Positions 33,298-42,495 of a stretch of DNA of 64,000 bases are shown piece after piece (within the stretch, counting starts at the first letter, position 1; the number at the start of each line of letters is the position of its first letter). A program made the position numbers and the translations under genes. The DNA is from Actinacidiphila glaucinigra. Lineage in GTDB: Bacteria > Actinomycetota > Actinomycetes > Streptomycetales > Streptomycetaceae. The stretch covers positions 17,924 to 81,923 of the forward strand of contig NZ_FZOF01000021.1 of the NCBI RefSeq assembly GCF_900188405.1. The letters run 5' to 3'. The notes below the pieces were generated by a model. The model searched no databases, was not told the DNA's origin, and worked only from the letters and a program-made list of their open reading frames with translations.

Positions 33298-33480
33298 ATG
33301 CCCAACAACCTCGGCCTCGGCACCACCCACGTACAGCCGCAGACAGCGGACTCGACCACGTCGGACGGCTTCGACCTGGACATCACCCTGCTCGAGGTCG
33401 GCGACGCGGCCGGTCTGACCAACCTGACCGACGACGGCTGCGGCTCGACCTGCGGTGCCTGCACCACCGGTGCCGCCTGA
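33298..33480 (+). CDS. lanA: FxLD-family lanthipeptide precursor
   Basis: 60 residues. The leader contains FDLDITLLEVG (residues 25-35), the FxLD signature. The probable core is the C-terminal part, with TDDGCGSTCGACTTGAA: three Cys (48, 52, 55) and Ser/Thr at 44, 50, 51, 56, 57 for Lan/MeLan rings. Asp46-Gly47 is a typical site for isoaspartate formation. CACAGGAGTTGCC precedes the ATG. It is encoded directly before LanB, LanC and a fused PIMT-type methyltransferase, which together define the FxLD system. Confidence 0.92.
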   Translation: MPNNLGLGTTHVQPQTADSTTSDGFDLDITLLEVGDAAGLTNLTDDGCGSTCGACTTGAA

Positions 33481-33502
33481 CAACGACACCTGTCCCTTGT
33501 CC

Positions 33503-33532
33503 GGTGCCGCCACGCCCAGGCGTGGCGGCACC
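33503..33532. terminator. Attenuating hairpin between precursor and lanB
   Basis: GGTGCCGCCACGCC (33503-33516) and GGCGTGGCGGCACC (33519-33532) are a perfect 14-bp inverted repeat with a 2-nt centre. No T-run follows. Its position between precursor and modification genes fits partial termination that makes more precursor than enzyme. Confidence 0.75.
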
Positions 33533-33562
33533 GCTGCCCGCTCCCGTCAATTGGAGGACACT

Positions 33563-36500
33563 GTGGCTTCTTCCCCTTCAGCGTTCCGGGCTGGAACGAC
33601 TGCACTGGTGCGTGCGGTGGCCTACCCAGCCCGTCGGTATCCGCCGCTTCCCGATCTCGACGAACGCTCCTCCCCAGGCACCTCGGCCTCCTTGACCTGG
33701 TTGCGGACGGTCTGCTCGGATCCCGACATCGCCGAAGCGCTGCAGCATGCAAGCCCGGTCCTTGCCGCGCGAGTCGATGCGCTCCTTGCCGCGAGTGCAC
33801 CAGTTTTCAAAGAGGTGCGGCGCGTGGTGCTGTCGGTGAGCCGCTACCTGCTGCGGGCCGAGCACAGGGCGACTCCATTCGGGTTGTTCGCCGGCGTAAC
33901 CACCGCCGACCTCGGATCCGACCCTCACGTGACATGGGGCGCTGAGCCGGCAGTTACCGCTCGGGCCGGGGCCGGATGGATAAGCAATGTGATCGAGCGC
34001 TTGGAGGCGTGTTCCGAGCTGCTGGAACGCGTGCCCGTCGTGGTCAACAACACCGCCACCATCCGCGGAGACAGGCTGGTGGTGCCGTTCCTGTCGGAAG
34101 CTGCGGGAAACGGCGACGCCACGCGTGCCGTCGAAGCCTCTGTGTCCTTGACCGAACCACTGCACCTGGTGCTGTCCGCTGCCCGCGCACCCATCACTGT
34201 CGGCGAACTCGCCGACAAGCTTGCCACTGCATTCCCCTCCACCGGGAACGCGAAGGTCCGGCGCATGATCAGTGAACTGGTCCACCGTCGTGTCCTGATC
34301 ACGAGCCTGCACGCACCCAGCACGCACACCGATGCCCTCGGGTACTTGCTCGAACAGCTCGACGCCCTGGGCGCCGACAGCCTCCCCTCCAGTGCCCCGC
34401 TCGTTTCCCGGCTGCAGGCCGTCGCTGGGGGCCTGCGGGAGTGCGCCACCCGTCCTGGCCGGGAGGCGGTGACTGCTGCCATGTGCTCGATAGCTCCGGG
34501 ACAGGCGTCCCATCCGTTGGCGGTGGATCTGGCCTTCGACGCACAGATCGGTTTGCCGGCATCGATCGCTCGCGAAGTCGAACGCACCGCCTGGGTGCTG
34601 ACGCGTGTGAGCGCGCACCCATTCGGTACGGCGCAGTGGAGTGCGTATCACATGCGGTTCTACGAGCGGTACGGCATCGGCACGATGGTGCCGTTGCAGG
34701 ACGTCGTGGCGGACAGCGGCATCGGGTTTCCCGACGGCTATCCCGGCGCTTCGTCCGGCGAACGGCGGCCGCGTCTTTCCGCCCGGGACGAGGTCTTGGT
34801 GCGGTTGGCGCAGTCGGCTGTGCTCGATGGGCTCGAGGAGGTGGTCCTTACCGACGAGCTGGTGGCAGCGCTGGACGTGGGGCCCGAGGAGGTCCGGGTC
34901 CCGCCGCATCTGGAGATCGGCGTGCGTGTGCACGCCACCGGTGTCGCCGATCTTCGGCGCGGCCGGTTCCGGCTGGAGGTTGCCAGCGTGTCCCGTGGCG
35001 CCGGCGTTTCCATCGGCCGGTTCCTGGACATCCTGCGTCCGGGCGAGCGGGCAGCTTTGTATGCCGAGTTGGCTGACCTTCCGGCCGGTGACAGCAAAAC
35101 GGTGCCGGCGCAAGTCTCCTTTCCCCCGCTGCTACCGCAGACCGCACACGTCGCCAGGGCTCCGAAGGTCCTGTCGACGGTGATCAGTTTGCAGGAGCAC
35201 CGTGTACCTGGCCCCGAGGTGCTGACTCCTGCGGACTTGGCGGTGGGCTGCGATGGCCGCCGGATGTATGTCGCTGCCCCCGGACGGGGGCAGCGCATCG
35301 AGCCGGTGGGCCTGCACGCGCTCAATTTGGTGCGCCACACCCCACCTCTGGCACGGTTGTTGGCGGAGTTGCCCCGCGCCCAGTGCGCTCAGGTCACGCT
35401 GTTCGACTGGGGCGCTGCGGCGGCGATGCCGTTCCTGCCTCGGGTGCGGTACGGCCGGACGGTGCTGGCTCCGGCCCGCTGGCGGCTGGAGCCATCCGAG
35501 CTGCCTGGCCGCGGGCGTTGTCGAGCCGAATGGGACGACCAGTTCGCGCAGTGGCGGGTGCGGCGGCGCCTCCCGCAGCGGGTGTTCCTCGCCGAGGGCG
35601 ACCAGCGCCTGTTCCTTGATCTTGACCAAGCGGGCTACCGGACACTGCTGCGGCACCATCTGGACGGTGCCCGTCCGGCGGTTCTCGTCGAAGCGCCCGG
35701 CCCTGAAGCGTATGGCTGGTGCGAAGGTCGCGCCCACGAGATTGTGGTCCCGGTCAAGGCGACCCGTCCGCCGGCCTGGCCGGCTCTGCCCGCCCCGACC
35801 TGGGCCCGCGCGGCTTCTCCCGCCCAGGTACAGGCCCCCGCCGGCTCGTCGCTGCTGCTCATCTCCCTGTATGGGGACATCCGCCGCCAGGACGCCGTAC
35901 TAGCCAACCATGTGCCTGCGCTGCTTGCGCGGCTCGGGGACCCAGCGTGGTGGTTCGTTCGCTTCCGTGACCCCGATCAGCACCTGCGCCTGCGGATCGC
36001 CCTGCCCGGCCCAGGCGCCTTCGCGAAGACCGCTCGCACGGTGAGCGCCTGGGCAGATGAACTGCGCGAGGCTGGATTGCTGTCCGACTTACGGTTCCCC
36101 ACCTCCTACCGTGAATTGGGCCGCTGGGGCTCCGGACCGGCTTGGGAAGCGGCCGAGGAGGTGTTCCGTGCGGATTCGCGGGCTGTCCTGGCCCAACTCC
36201 GCCAGTATCCGCGCCCGCACCAGCGGGCACTGGTGGCCGCACACTTCGTCGCGATCGCTTCCGCGTTCCTAGGCAGTACCCAGGCCGGTATGCGCTGGCT
36301 GATCGGCCATGTCCCTCCCACTGCGCCCGGACCCGTGCCTCGCGAGCATTTCATCGACGCAGTGCACTTGGCTGACCCGTCCGGCAGCTGGGCAGCCCTG
36401 CGTGAAATACCCGGCGGAGCCGCCATCCTTGCGGCGTGGGCCGACAGGGACGCCGCGTTGGCGGCCTACCGGCCGCACCTGCCCGGCCCCGACACCCAGG

Positions 36501-36652
36501 GCATCGACGTCGACGACGTCCTGACATCCCTGCTGCACGTCCACTTCGTGCGACACGTGGCAGTCAACTTCCCTGAAGAGGAGATCTGTCTCTACCTCGC
36601 GCGCGCCGCAGCGCTGGCCTTCACTGCCCGCACCAGCAGGAGTGCCCGATGA
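33563..36652 (+). CDS. lanB: Lantibiotic dehydratase LanB
   Basis: 1029 residues from GTG 33563, chosen because TTGGAGGACA precedes it; upstream in-frame codons overlap the hairpin. Full-length LanB: N-terminal glutamylation region (RYLLRAEHRATPFGLFAGVT) and a C-terminal SpaB_C-type elimination domain (SLLLISLYGDIRRQDAVL, FRDPDQHLRLRIALPG). LanB dehydrates Ser and Thr of the precursor using glutamyl-tRNA. Overlaps lanC by 4 nt. The fused elimination domain means no separate small partner is needed for this step, yet a further SpaB_C-like domain occurs in the gene at 37950. Confidence 0.93.
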   Translation: MASSPSAFRAGTTALVRAVAYPARRYPPLPDLDERSSPGTSASLTWLRTVCSDPDIAEALQHASPVLAARVDALLAASAPVFKEVRRVVLSVSRYLLRAEHRATPFGLFAGVTTADLGSDPHVTWGAEPAVTARAGAGWISNVIERLEACSELLERVPVVVNNTATIRGDRLVVPFLSEAAGNGDATRAVEASVSLTEPLHLVLSAARAPITVGELADKLATAFPSTGNAKVRRMISELVHRRVLITSLHAPSTHTDALGYLLEQLDALGADSLPSSAPLVSRLQAVAGGLRECATRPGREAVTAAMCSIAPGQASHPLAVDLAFDAQIGLPASIAREVERTAWVLTRVSAHPFGTAQWSAYHMRFYERYGIGTMVPLQDVVADSGIGFPDGYPGASSGERRPRLSARDEVLVRLAQSAVLDGLEEVVLTDELVAALDVGPEEVRVPPHLEIGVRVHATGVADLRRGRFRLEVASVSRGAGVSIGRFLDILRPGERAALYAELADLPAGDSKTVPAQVSFPPLLPQTAHVARAPKVLSTVISLQEHRVPGPEVLTPADLAVGCDGRRMYVAAPGRGQRIEPVGLHALNLVRHTPPLARLLAELPRAQCAQVTLFDWGAAAAMPFLPRVRYGRTVLAPARWRLEPSELPGRGRCRAEWDDQFAQWRVRRRLPQRVFLAEGDQRLFLDLDQAGYRTLLRHHLDGARPAVLVEAPGPEAYGWCEGRAHEIVVPVKATRPPAWPALPAPTWARAASPAQVQAPAGSSLLLISLYGDIRRQDAVLANHVPALLARLGDPAWWFVRFRDPDQHLRLRIALPGPGAFAKTARTVSAWADELREAGLLSDLRFPTSYRELGRWGSGPAWEAAEEVFRADSRAVLAQLRQYPRPHQRALVAAHFVAIASAFLGSTQAGMRWLIGHVPPTAPGPVPREHFIDAVHLADPSGSWAALREIPGGAAILAAWADRDAALAAYRPHLPGPDTQGIDVDDVLTSLLHVHFVRHVAVNFPEEEICLYLARAAALAFTARTSRSAR

Positions 36653-37923
36653 CCGAGCATCCCGCACTCGCCCTGGCCGACGCCGTTGCCACCGAACTCA
36701 CCGACCCTGCAACAGCGCCGCTGGACAAGCCGGCCGTGACATCGCACCGGCAGTCCCTCGCCCACGGTCTCCCCGGCATCGCTTTGCTGCACATCGAACG
36801 CGCCGCAGCAGGACGAGGCCCGTGGCAGCACGCCCACACCTGGCTTACTGCGGCCGCCAGCACTCCCCTGACCAGCGGGCCGGACAGCCACCCCTTCTAC
36901 GGTGCGCCCGCCCTTGCCCACGCCCTCGCCTGTGCTGCTGAGCACCTGCCGAATGCCTACGCGAGCGCCCTTGACGCGCTGGATCAGCAGATGCGCATGG
37001 ATGTAGCCCGCCGCTTGGACACCGCGCGTCGCCGCCTCGACGCAGGGGACCTTCCGGCCCTCGCCGAGTTCGACGCGATCCGGGGCCTGGCCGGCTACGG
37101 CGCCTACCTCCTGCGCCGACCAGGCAGCGAGGACGCCCTGCGCGCCATCCTGGAGTACTGCGTGCACCTGACCGAACCGATCACTCACGACGGAGCGAGC
37201 CTTCCCGGCTGGTGGACTCCCCTTGGACCATCCGGCCGGCTGGACGAACGGTTCCCCGGCGGGCACGCCAACAACGGCATGGCACACGGAGTCGGCGGCG
37301 TCCTCGCCCTGCTCGCCCTCGCCGCCCGGCGCGGCCACCTCGTAGAAGGCCACCACCATGCGCTACGCACGATCCTGGCATGGCTGGACCAATGGCAACA
37401 CAACACCGGCAGCGGCCCATCCTGGCCGTACTGGGTCACCCAGGAAGACATGCGCACCGGCGAGCTCCCCCACACCGGGTCACAGCGACTGTCGTGGTGC
37501 TACGGCACCGCAGGTATTGCCCGCGCGCAGCAGCTTGCCGCGCTCACGCTCGGCGACACCGCCCGCCAAGTCGTAGCCGAACATGCCCTGTCAGTGGCCC
37601 TGCACGAACCGTCGCAGCTTCGGCACACGACGGACCCGGGCATGTGTCACGGCGTCGCGGGCCTGGCACACATTGCGGCCCGTGCCCTCCAAGACGCCCA
37701 TGCATCGACGCGCCCGCAACTGCTCGCGGTCCTGCCCACGCTCCTGGACGTAGTCCACTCGCCGCAGGCCCACCCCACACCAGCAGCACAAGCACTGCTG
37801 CACAACCACCGTGCCGGGGCGGGATTCCTCGATGGTGCCGCCGGCATCGCCTTGGCCCTTCTCGCCCCCACCACCGGCTCGTCACCCCGAACTGCCTGGG
37901 ACGCCTGCCTGCTCCTGGGCTAG
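36649..37923 (+). CDS. lanC: Lanthipeptide cyclase LanC
   Basis: 424 residues from ATG 36649 (ATGA overlap with lanB). Zinc-ligand elements are present: WCYGTAG (Cys284) and MCHGVAG (Cys333, His334), along with GHANNGMAHGVGGVLALL. LanC adds Cys thiols to dehydro-residues to close the rings, and it should act on the product of lanB. A 26-bp gap separates it from the methyltransferase gene. Confidence 0.93.
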   Translation: MTEHPALALADAVATELTDPATAPLDKPAVTSHRQSLAHGLPGIALLHIERAAAGRGPWQHAHTWLTAAASTPLTSGPDSHPFYGAPALAHALACAAEHLPNAYASALDALDQQMRMDVARRLDTARRRLDAGDLPALAEFDAIRGLAGYGAYLLRRPGSEDALRAILEYCVHLTEPITHDGASLPGWWTPLGPSGRLDERFPGGHANNGMAHGVGGVLALLALAARRGHLVEGHHHALRTILAWLDQWQHNTGSGPSWPYWVTQEDMRTGELPHTGSQRLSWCYGTAGIARAQQLAALTLGDTARQVVAEHALSVALHEPSQLRHTTDPGMCHGVAGLAHIAARALQDAHASTRPQLLAVLPTLLDVVHSPQAHPTPAAQALLHNHRAGAGFLDGAAGIALALLAPTTGSSPRTAWDACLLLG

Positions 37924-37949
37924 CCCTGCCGACCGCGTAAAGGAATCCT

Positions 37950-40034
37950 GTGTCCCCCACCCTCTGGCACCAGCACAACGTCGTCTTCCCTCACCGCAGA
38001 ACCGCCCAGCAAGTCATTGCCGAGCGCATCGGCCCGACCCTGGAGCTGGCCCAAGAAGCCGACCAGCTCACCGGCTGGTGGTTCATGAACAAACAGCCCT
38101 GGCCACTGCGCTACCGTGCCGCGCAGCCCTCCGAACTGATCGAGACCCTGCTCACCAGCCTCGTCCACGACGGCACGGCACTTGCGTGGCACCCAGCCAT
38201 CTACGAACCCGAAACCGACGCGTTCGGCGGCCCACACGCCATGGCCACCGCCCACCAGCTCTTCCACCACGACAGCCGCCACCTTCTCGCCCAACACCAC
38301 AGGCCAGCACTCCTCGGCCGCCGGGAGACCGCTGCACTGCTGGCCAGTTCCATGATGCGCGCGGCAGGACTGGACTGGTACGAGCAAGGAGACGTGTGGG
38401 CCAAGGTCGCCGCTCTGCGACCCACCGCCCCCACCCTGGCCCCTGAGCGCGCGACCGCACTGACATCGGCGATGCGCGCCTTGATGACCACCGAGCCCCA
38501 TCGCCTGTGCCGGCCCGGCCGACCGCTCGACGGACACAGCACATGGGTGGACGCCTTCGAAGAAGCCGGGGCCACCCTCGCCGACCTCGGTCGTTGCGGT
38601 CAACTCACGCGAGGCCTACGTGCCGTCATCGCCCACCACGTGATCTTCCACGCCAACCGCGCCGGTCTCCCCCTGGACGACCAAAGCGCCCTGTCCCACA
38701 TCGCACGAGAGGCCATCATGGGATCCAGTGACAACACCGCGTCAACCAACAAGCCCACACCCACCGCCAGTAGCGTCGACACGGTGACCACCGACGCCAC
38801 CACCACGCCAGCAGCCGACGCCGAACAGCTCCGCAACGCACTGGTCGACCAGCTCCAAGCCGACGGCCACGCCCGCACCCCAGCCGTCGCAGCCGCCCTG
38901 CGGAACGTTCCCCGCCATCTGTTCGTACCCGACGCCCCACTCGAAGACGCCTACGCCAACACGCCGGTACACATCAAGTACGACACCGACGGCACCTCGA
39001 TCTCCTGCGCCTCCCAGCCCGAAGTCGTCGCCCTGATGCTGGACCAACTCGACGTCCAACCCGGCCAGAACATCCTCGAGCTCGGCGCAGGGACCGGCTA
39101 CAACGCCGCGTTGCTGGCCCATCTCGTGGGCGAGCACGGGCACGTCACCACCATCGACGTCGACGAAGACCTCGTCCAAGGCGCCCGGGCGCACCTGGCT
39201 GCGGCCGGCTACAGCAACGTCGAAGCCCTCACCCGCGACGGCGCTGTCGGTCACGCTTCCGGCGCCCCGTACGACCGGATCATCGCGACCGTCGGCGCCC
39301 ACGGCGTACCCCACGCCTGGACGCAGCAGCTCGCACGCGGCGGCCGGCTTCTGACCCCGCAGCGGCTGACGGGCAGCGTCTCACGCTCCATCGCCTACGA
39401 ACACCACGAAGGGCGGTGGATCTCCGTCGACAGCGCGATGAACACCTTCATGCCGCTACGCAAGGGCATCGCCGACGACGACCGCCAGACCGTCCCCCTC
39501 GCCGAAGACGGCACCGTGCGGCTCCAGGCCCCGGCAGGACACGAGGTCGACATCGCAGCACTGGCCGGTGTCCTTGCCCAGCCACGCACCACACAGACCT
39601 GGACCGGAGTGTTGTTCCGGGCCATGGAGAGCCCCGAGTGGATGGAACTATTCGTGTCCTGCTCCGTGCCCTCCGGTCTGTTCCGGATGCTGTTCCCTCC
39701 ATCCGCAAAGGGCACCCTCCTCACCAGCGACCCCTACCCGTCCTCCACCGCGGCCGTCGAGGAGGGAGCCCTCACCTATCTCGCCCGGCGCCTGTCGCAG
39801 CAGACCACCCCGGACGGCGGCAAGCTGTGGGAGTTCGGAGTCATCGGGCACGGCCCCGGAAGCGAGGACCTCGCCGCCATCGTCGCCGAAGCCATCCGCA
39901 CCTGGGACCGCCTCTATCGCGACCGGCAAGCCACCTTCGAGATCCAGCCCCTCGATGCACCCGCTGACCCACCATGCTCCGGCCACTTCACACTTGCTAC
40001 TCCGCTAAACCGCATCGCCGTCGCCTGGCATTGA
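37950..40034 (+). CDS. FxLD-system fused SpaB_C-like/PIMT-type methyltransferase
   Basis: 694 residues from GTG 37950 with AAAGGA upstream. Residues about 1-255 resemble the thiopeptide-type SpaB_C domain (WHQHNVVFPHR, LTGWWFMNKQPWPLRYR). A Thr/Ala-rich linker follows, then from about 285 a PIMT-type methyltransferase: SISCASQPEVVALML and LELGAGTGYNAALL (about 376-389) for AdoMet. PIMT homologues in lanthipeptide loci methylate Asp, giving succinimide and isoAsp. The domain order is the FxLD methyltransferase. Likely target: Asp46 before Gly47 in the precursor, by inference. Confidence 0.9.
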   Translation: MSPTLWHQHNVVFPHRRTAQQVIAERIGPTLELAQEADQLTGWWFMNKQPWPLRYRAAQPSELIETLLTSLVHDGTALAWHPAIYEPETDAFGGPHAMATAHQLFHHDSRHLLAQHHRPALLGRRETAALLASSMMRAAGLDWYEQGDVWAKVAALRPTAPTLAPERATALTSAMRALMTTEPHRLCRPGRPLDGHSTWVDAFEEAGATLADLGRCGQLTRGLRAVIAHHVIFHANRAGLPLDDQSALSHIAREAIMGSSDNTASTNKPTPTASSVDTVTTDATTTPAADAEQLRNALVDQLQADGHARTPAVAAALRNVPRHLFVPDAPLEDAYANTPVHIKYDTDGTSISCASQPEVVALMLDQLDVQPGQNILELGAGTGYNAALLAHLVGEHGHVTTIDVDEDLVQGARAHLAAAGYSNVEALTRDGAVGHASGAPYDRIIATVGAHGVPHAWTQQLARGGRLLTPQRLTGSVSRSIAYEHHEGRWISVDSAMNTFMPLRKGIADDDRQTVPLAEDGTVRLQAPAGHEVDIAALAGVLAQPRTTQTWTGVLFRAMESPEWMELFVSCSVPSGLFRMLFPPSAKGTLLTSDPYPSSTAAVEEGALTYLARRLSQQTTPDGGKLWEFGVIGHGPGSEDLAAIVAEAIRTWDRLYRDRQATFEIQPLDAPADPPCSGHFTLATPLNRIAVAWH

Positions 40035-40043
40035 GCCTTCCCC

Positions 40044-40077
40044 GGGTGCCTGCCGACCCTGCGGTCGGCGGGCACCC
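40044..40077. terminator. Terminator-like hairpin after the FxLD methyltransferase
   Basis: GGGTGCCTGCCGACC (40044-40058) pairs with GGTCGGCGGGCACCC (40063-40077) around CTGC; 14 Watson-Crick pairs and one T-G. It starts 9 bp after the stop codon and marks the likely end of the lan operon, with the next gene beginning at 40107. Confidence 0.75.
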
Positions 40078-40106
40078 TGCCCCACTCCCCGATTCAAGGG
40101 ACGCCC

Positions 40107-41213
40107 ATGGACCTGGATCCGCGCGGCGCCATAGCCCAGCGCATCCCATTGATCGCACGTTTCCGCCCCGCCTGCCTTCCGCTGCCCGAACGCATCCAGT
40201 CGCTCGTCGAACTCGCCCGCTCCGCGGCAGACCGGGTTGACCAGGGCAGTGCTTCGGCTGTCTTCAATCAAGCCGCACTCCTCGCCTCCGACCTCGATCT
40301 CCCGGACCTGGCCAACAGGTGGTGTCACCAGCACGCCGCCGCCTACCTCCATGCCTGCCCCCTGCCCGGCATGAGCGCGATCCGCGCGCTCGAGCCGATC
40401 GTCAACCTTGCCCGCCTCCACATCCGCGCCGGCCGCGCCAATGACGGTCACACGCACCTGCTCTCCCTCTACAACGCCGTCTGCTCCGGCACTGCCTGCG
40501 ACTTCGGCACCATCACGGTGCCAGCCCAACTCACCAGGACAGAAGAAGACCACAACGAAGTCCGCGCCTGGCTGTGGCGCGTCCTGCTCGCCGACGGCAC
40601 CCGCGCCCTCACCGCCACAGGCCGCTGGGACGAAGCCCTCACCCACGTCCAGGCACACCGCGGTGTCGGTAGCCGCATGCTCGACGGCCGACAGGTAGCG
40701 GTGATCGCCGCTCTCACCCAGCGGGACACCGCACAGGCCGCCAGGCTCATCGTCGAAACAGCCCCCGGCGAACCCTGGGAACAGCAGATCACTCTCTGTC
40801 TGAACGTCCTACGTAAGCGCACGGACGGCAAAGCCAAAGAGGCAGACCTGGAAGATTTGGCGAACTCCTACACCGAAGACGGCCCCTCAGGCCACGGCAT
40901 GACCGTCTTCGACATCCGTCACGGCCTGACCATCCTGGACCTCATCGAAAACGCCGAAAACCCCCACGCCCGACGCCTGGCCGAAGATCTATACCGACGC
41001 ACCATGCACGCCCTCGACGGCTACGCCGCCCGGGAAATCACCTCAGACCCACTCTTCACCACCGCGGCTACAAGCCCCCAGATCGACTCCTGCCACGCCC
41101 TGATCCAACGATGCGGTCTCAACACACGAAACCTCAACCAGCCAGACCACGCGCTAGTTTCCCGTGCCCTGACCTCCAGCAGCAACGTCATCCACCGCAG
41201 CCTGGCCCCATAG
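40107..41213 (+). CDS. Helical-repeat protein next to the FxLD cluster
   Basis: 368 residues from ATG 40107 (CAAGGGACG upstream). Mostly alpha-helical with repeating 30-40-residue units reminiscent of TPR (AAVFNQAALLASDLDLPDLANRW, ALEPIVNLARLHIRAGRANDG, GRWDEALTHVQAH), but no helix-turn-helix. It resembles the C-terminal part of actinobacterial TPR regulators standing alone. Might be a regulator or adaptor for the lanthipeptide locus by position; the hairpin at 40044-40077 argues for separate or reduced expression. Confidence 0.65.
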   Translation: MDLDPRGAIAQRIPLIARFRPACLPLPERIQSLVELARSAADRVDQGSASAVFNQAALLASDLDLPDLANRWCHQHAAAYLHACPLPGMSAIRALEPIVNLARLHIRAGRANDGHTHLLSLYNAVCSGTACDFGTITVPAQLTRTEEDHNEVRAWLWRVLLADGTRALTATGRWDEALTHVQAHRGVGSRMLDGRQVAVIAALTQRDTAQAARLIVETAPGEPWEQQITLCLNVLRKRTDGKAKEADLEDLANSYTEDGPSGHGMTVFDIRHGLTILDLIENAENPHARRLAEDLYRRTMHALDGYAAREITSDPLFTTAATSPQIDSCHALIQRCGLNTRNLNQPDHALVSRALTSSSNVIHRSLAP

Positions 41214-41383
41214 GAAGCCCCCAGTGCACTCACCACAAGGTCGCAAGAACTCCCGCCAGCGTGACTGCATTCCATTGCCATAGACAAGGCCGATGGTGCT
41301 GCGAGTCGCCAAGGGCCTGTACCAGGCCTGAACGACGCTGGCCACGCAGCGATCCTCGTCGGCCAGCACAGCCCGACATCCCC

Positions 41384-41541
41384 ATGGACCCGGTGCTGTC
41401 CTCCTATCTCGACCACCTCAACGAGCTGGTCTACCGGCGCGACCTCCCCATCGCGAAGGAATGTGGTGACCACTACAGGCCGCTGGCGCTAACCTCACCC
41501 TGCCCCCAGCCGACCTCGGCCGGATCGACGTGGTCTTGTGA
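41384..41541 (+). pseudogene. Frameshifted gene remnant abutting the IS left end
   Basis: ATG 41384 opens SSYLDHLNELVYRRDLPIAK, clearly protein-like, but the frame then degrades near 41475; continuing in another frame gives AGANLTLPPADLGRIDVVL followed by TGA at 41539-41541. One reading-frame change would join the two parts into a peptide of about 51 residues. The last base of the TGA is the first base of the IS left inverted repeat. The family is unknown. The 170 bp upstream (41214-41383) carry nothing else recognisable. Confidence 0.55.
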
Positions 41542-41641
41542 GAGGTCGTTAAGTCCGATTTCCCTGGTTCGCGATCGCTCGATCGTGGTACTGATCCTCG
41601 TCCGGGCCGACTGTTCGTCATGCCCATGCTGAGATGTGGGC

Positions 41642-42495
41642 ATGGAGCGAAGACCGTATCCGAGCGACTTATCGGATGAGCAGTGGGCGTTGATCGAGCC
41701 GATGATCACAGCCTGGAAGCAGGGCCGGGTAGCGCGGTCGGCGACCGGGGATCCCGGGTCCTGCGACCTGCGGGAGGTCGTGAACGCGATCTTCTACCAG
41801 AACCGGACCGGCTGCCAGTGGCGCTATCTGCCCCACGACCTGCCGACCTGGTCGGCGGTGTTCTACTACTTCACGCTGTGGCGTCAGGACGGGCTCGACC
41901 AGCGGGTCCAGGAACTCCTGCGTTGCCAGGTGAGGGAGAGAGCCCGCCGATTAGAGGACCCGTCCCTCGTGATCATCGACACCCAGTCCGTGCGCGCGGC
42001 CGCCGGTGTCCCGAAGACCACGACGGGACTGGACGCCACAGGAGGATGTCGGGCCGCAAGCGGGGACTGGCCGTCGACGTTCTGGGGCTGATCATCGGCG
42101 TCGTCGTGCTCGCCGCGTCCGCCCACGACAACGCCGCCGGCACCGCTCTGCTCGACCAGGCGGCCGAGCGGTGCGGGATGCGCCTGGAGAAGGCTCTGGT
42201 GGACCAGGGCTTCAAGGACGAGGTTCTCATCCACGGTGCCCTGCTGGACATCGACGTCGAGGTCGTCCGCCGCAACCCGGCTGACCAGGGCAAAGGCTTC
42301 GTCCCGCAGCCCAAGCGGTGGATCGTGGAGCAGGTCAACGGCACGTTGATGCTGCACCGGCGCCTCGCCCGTGAGTACGACCACCGACCCGACACCTCCA
42401 CCTCGCGCGTCTACTGGGCCTCGATCGCGAATATGGTCCGCCGCCTCACCACACCGAGTCCGGCCTGGCGCGACGCCCTCGGGCTGGCCGCGTGA
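41642..42495 (+). pseudogene. IS5-like DDE transposase, frame broken near 42040
   Basis: From ATG 41642 one frame gives an IS5-like N-terminus (YPSDLSDEQWALIEPMI, TGCQWRYLPHDLP) and the first catalytic Asp in IIDTQSV, and then continues past 42040 as nonsense. The -1 frame picks up GRKRGLAVDVLGLIIG, the second Asp region VDQGFKDE and the Glu region RWIVEQVNGTLM, ending at TGA 42493-42495. Joined, the product would be about 284 residues, normal for the family. The junction (ACAGGAGGATGTC) has no classic A-rich slippery run, so a base loss seems likelier than programmed frameshifting, but IS5-type elements do use frameshifting, so this is not certain. Confidence 0.8.

Noticed and set aside
33578..35113. 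A 511-codon minus-strand frame opposite lanB
   Set aside because: Antisense shadow of a confidently identified gene; no ribosome site or domain.
42040..42048. Programmed -1 frameshift as the certain explanation for the transposase
   Set aside because: No A6G or similar slippery heptamer is present; left as a possibility only.
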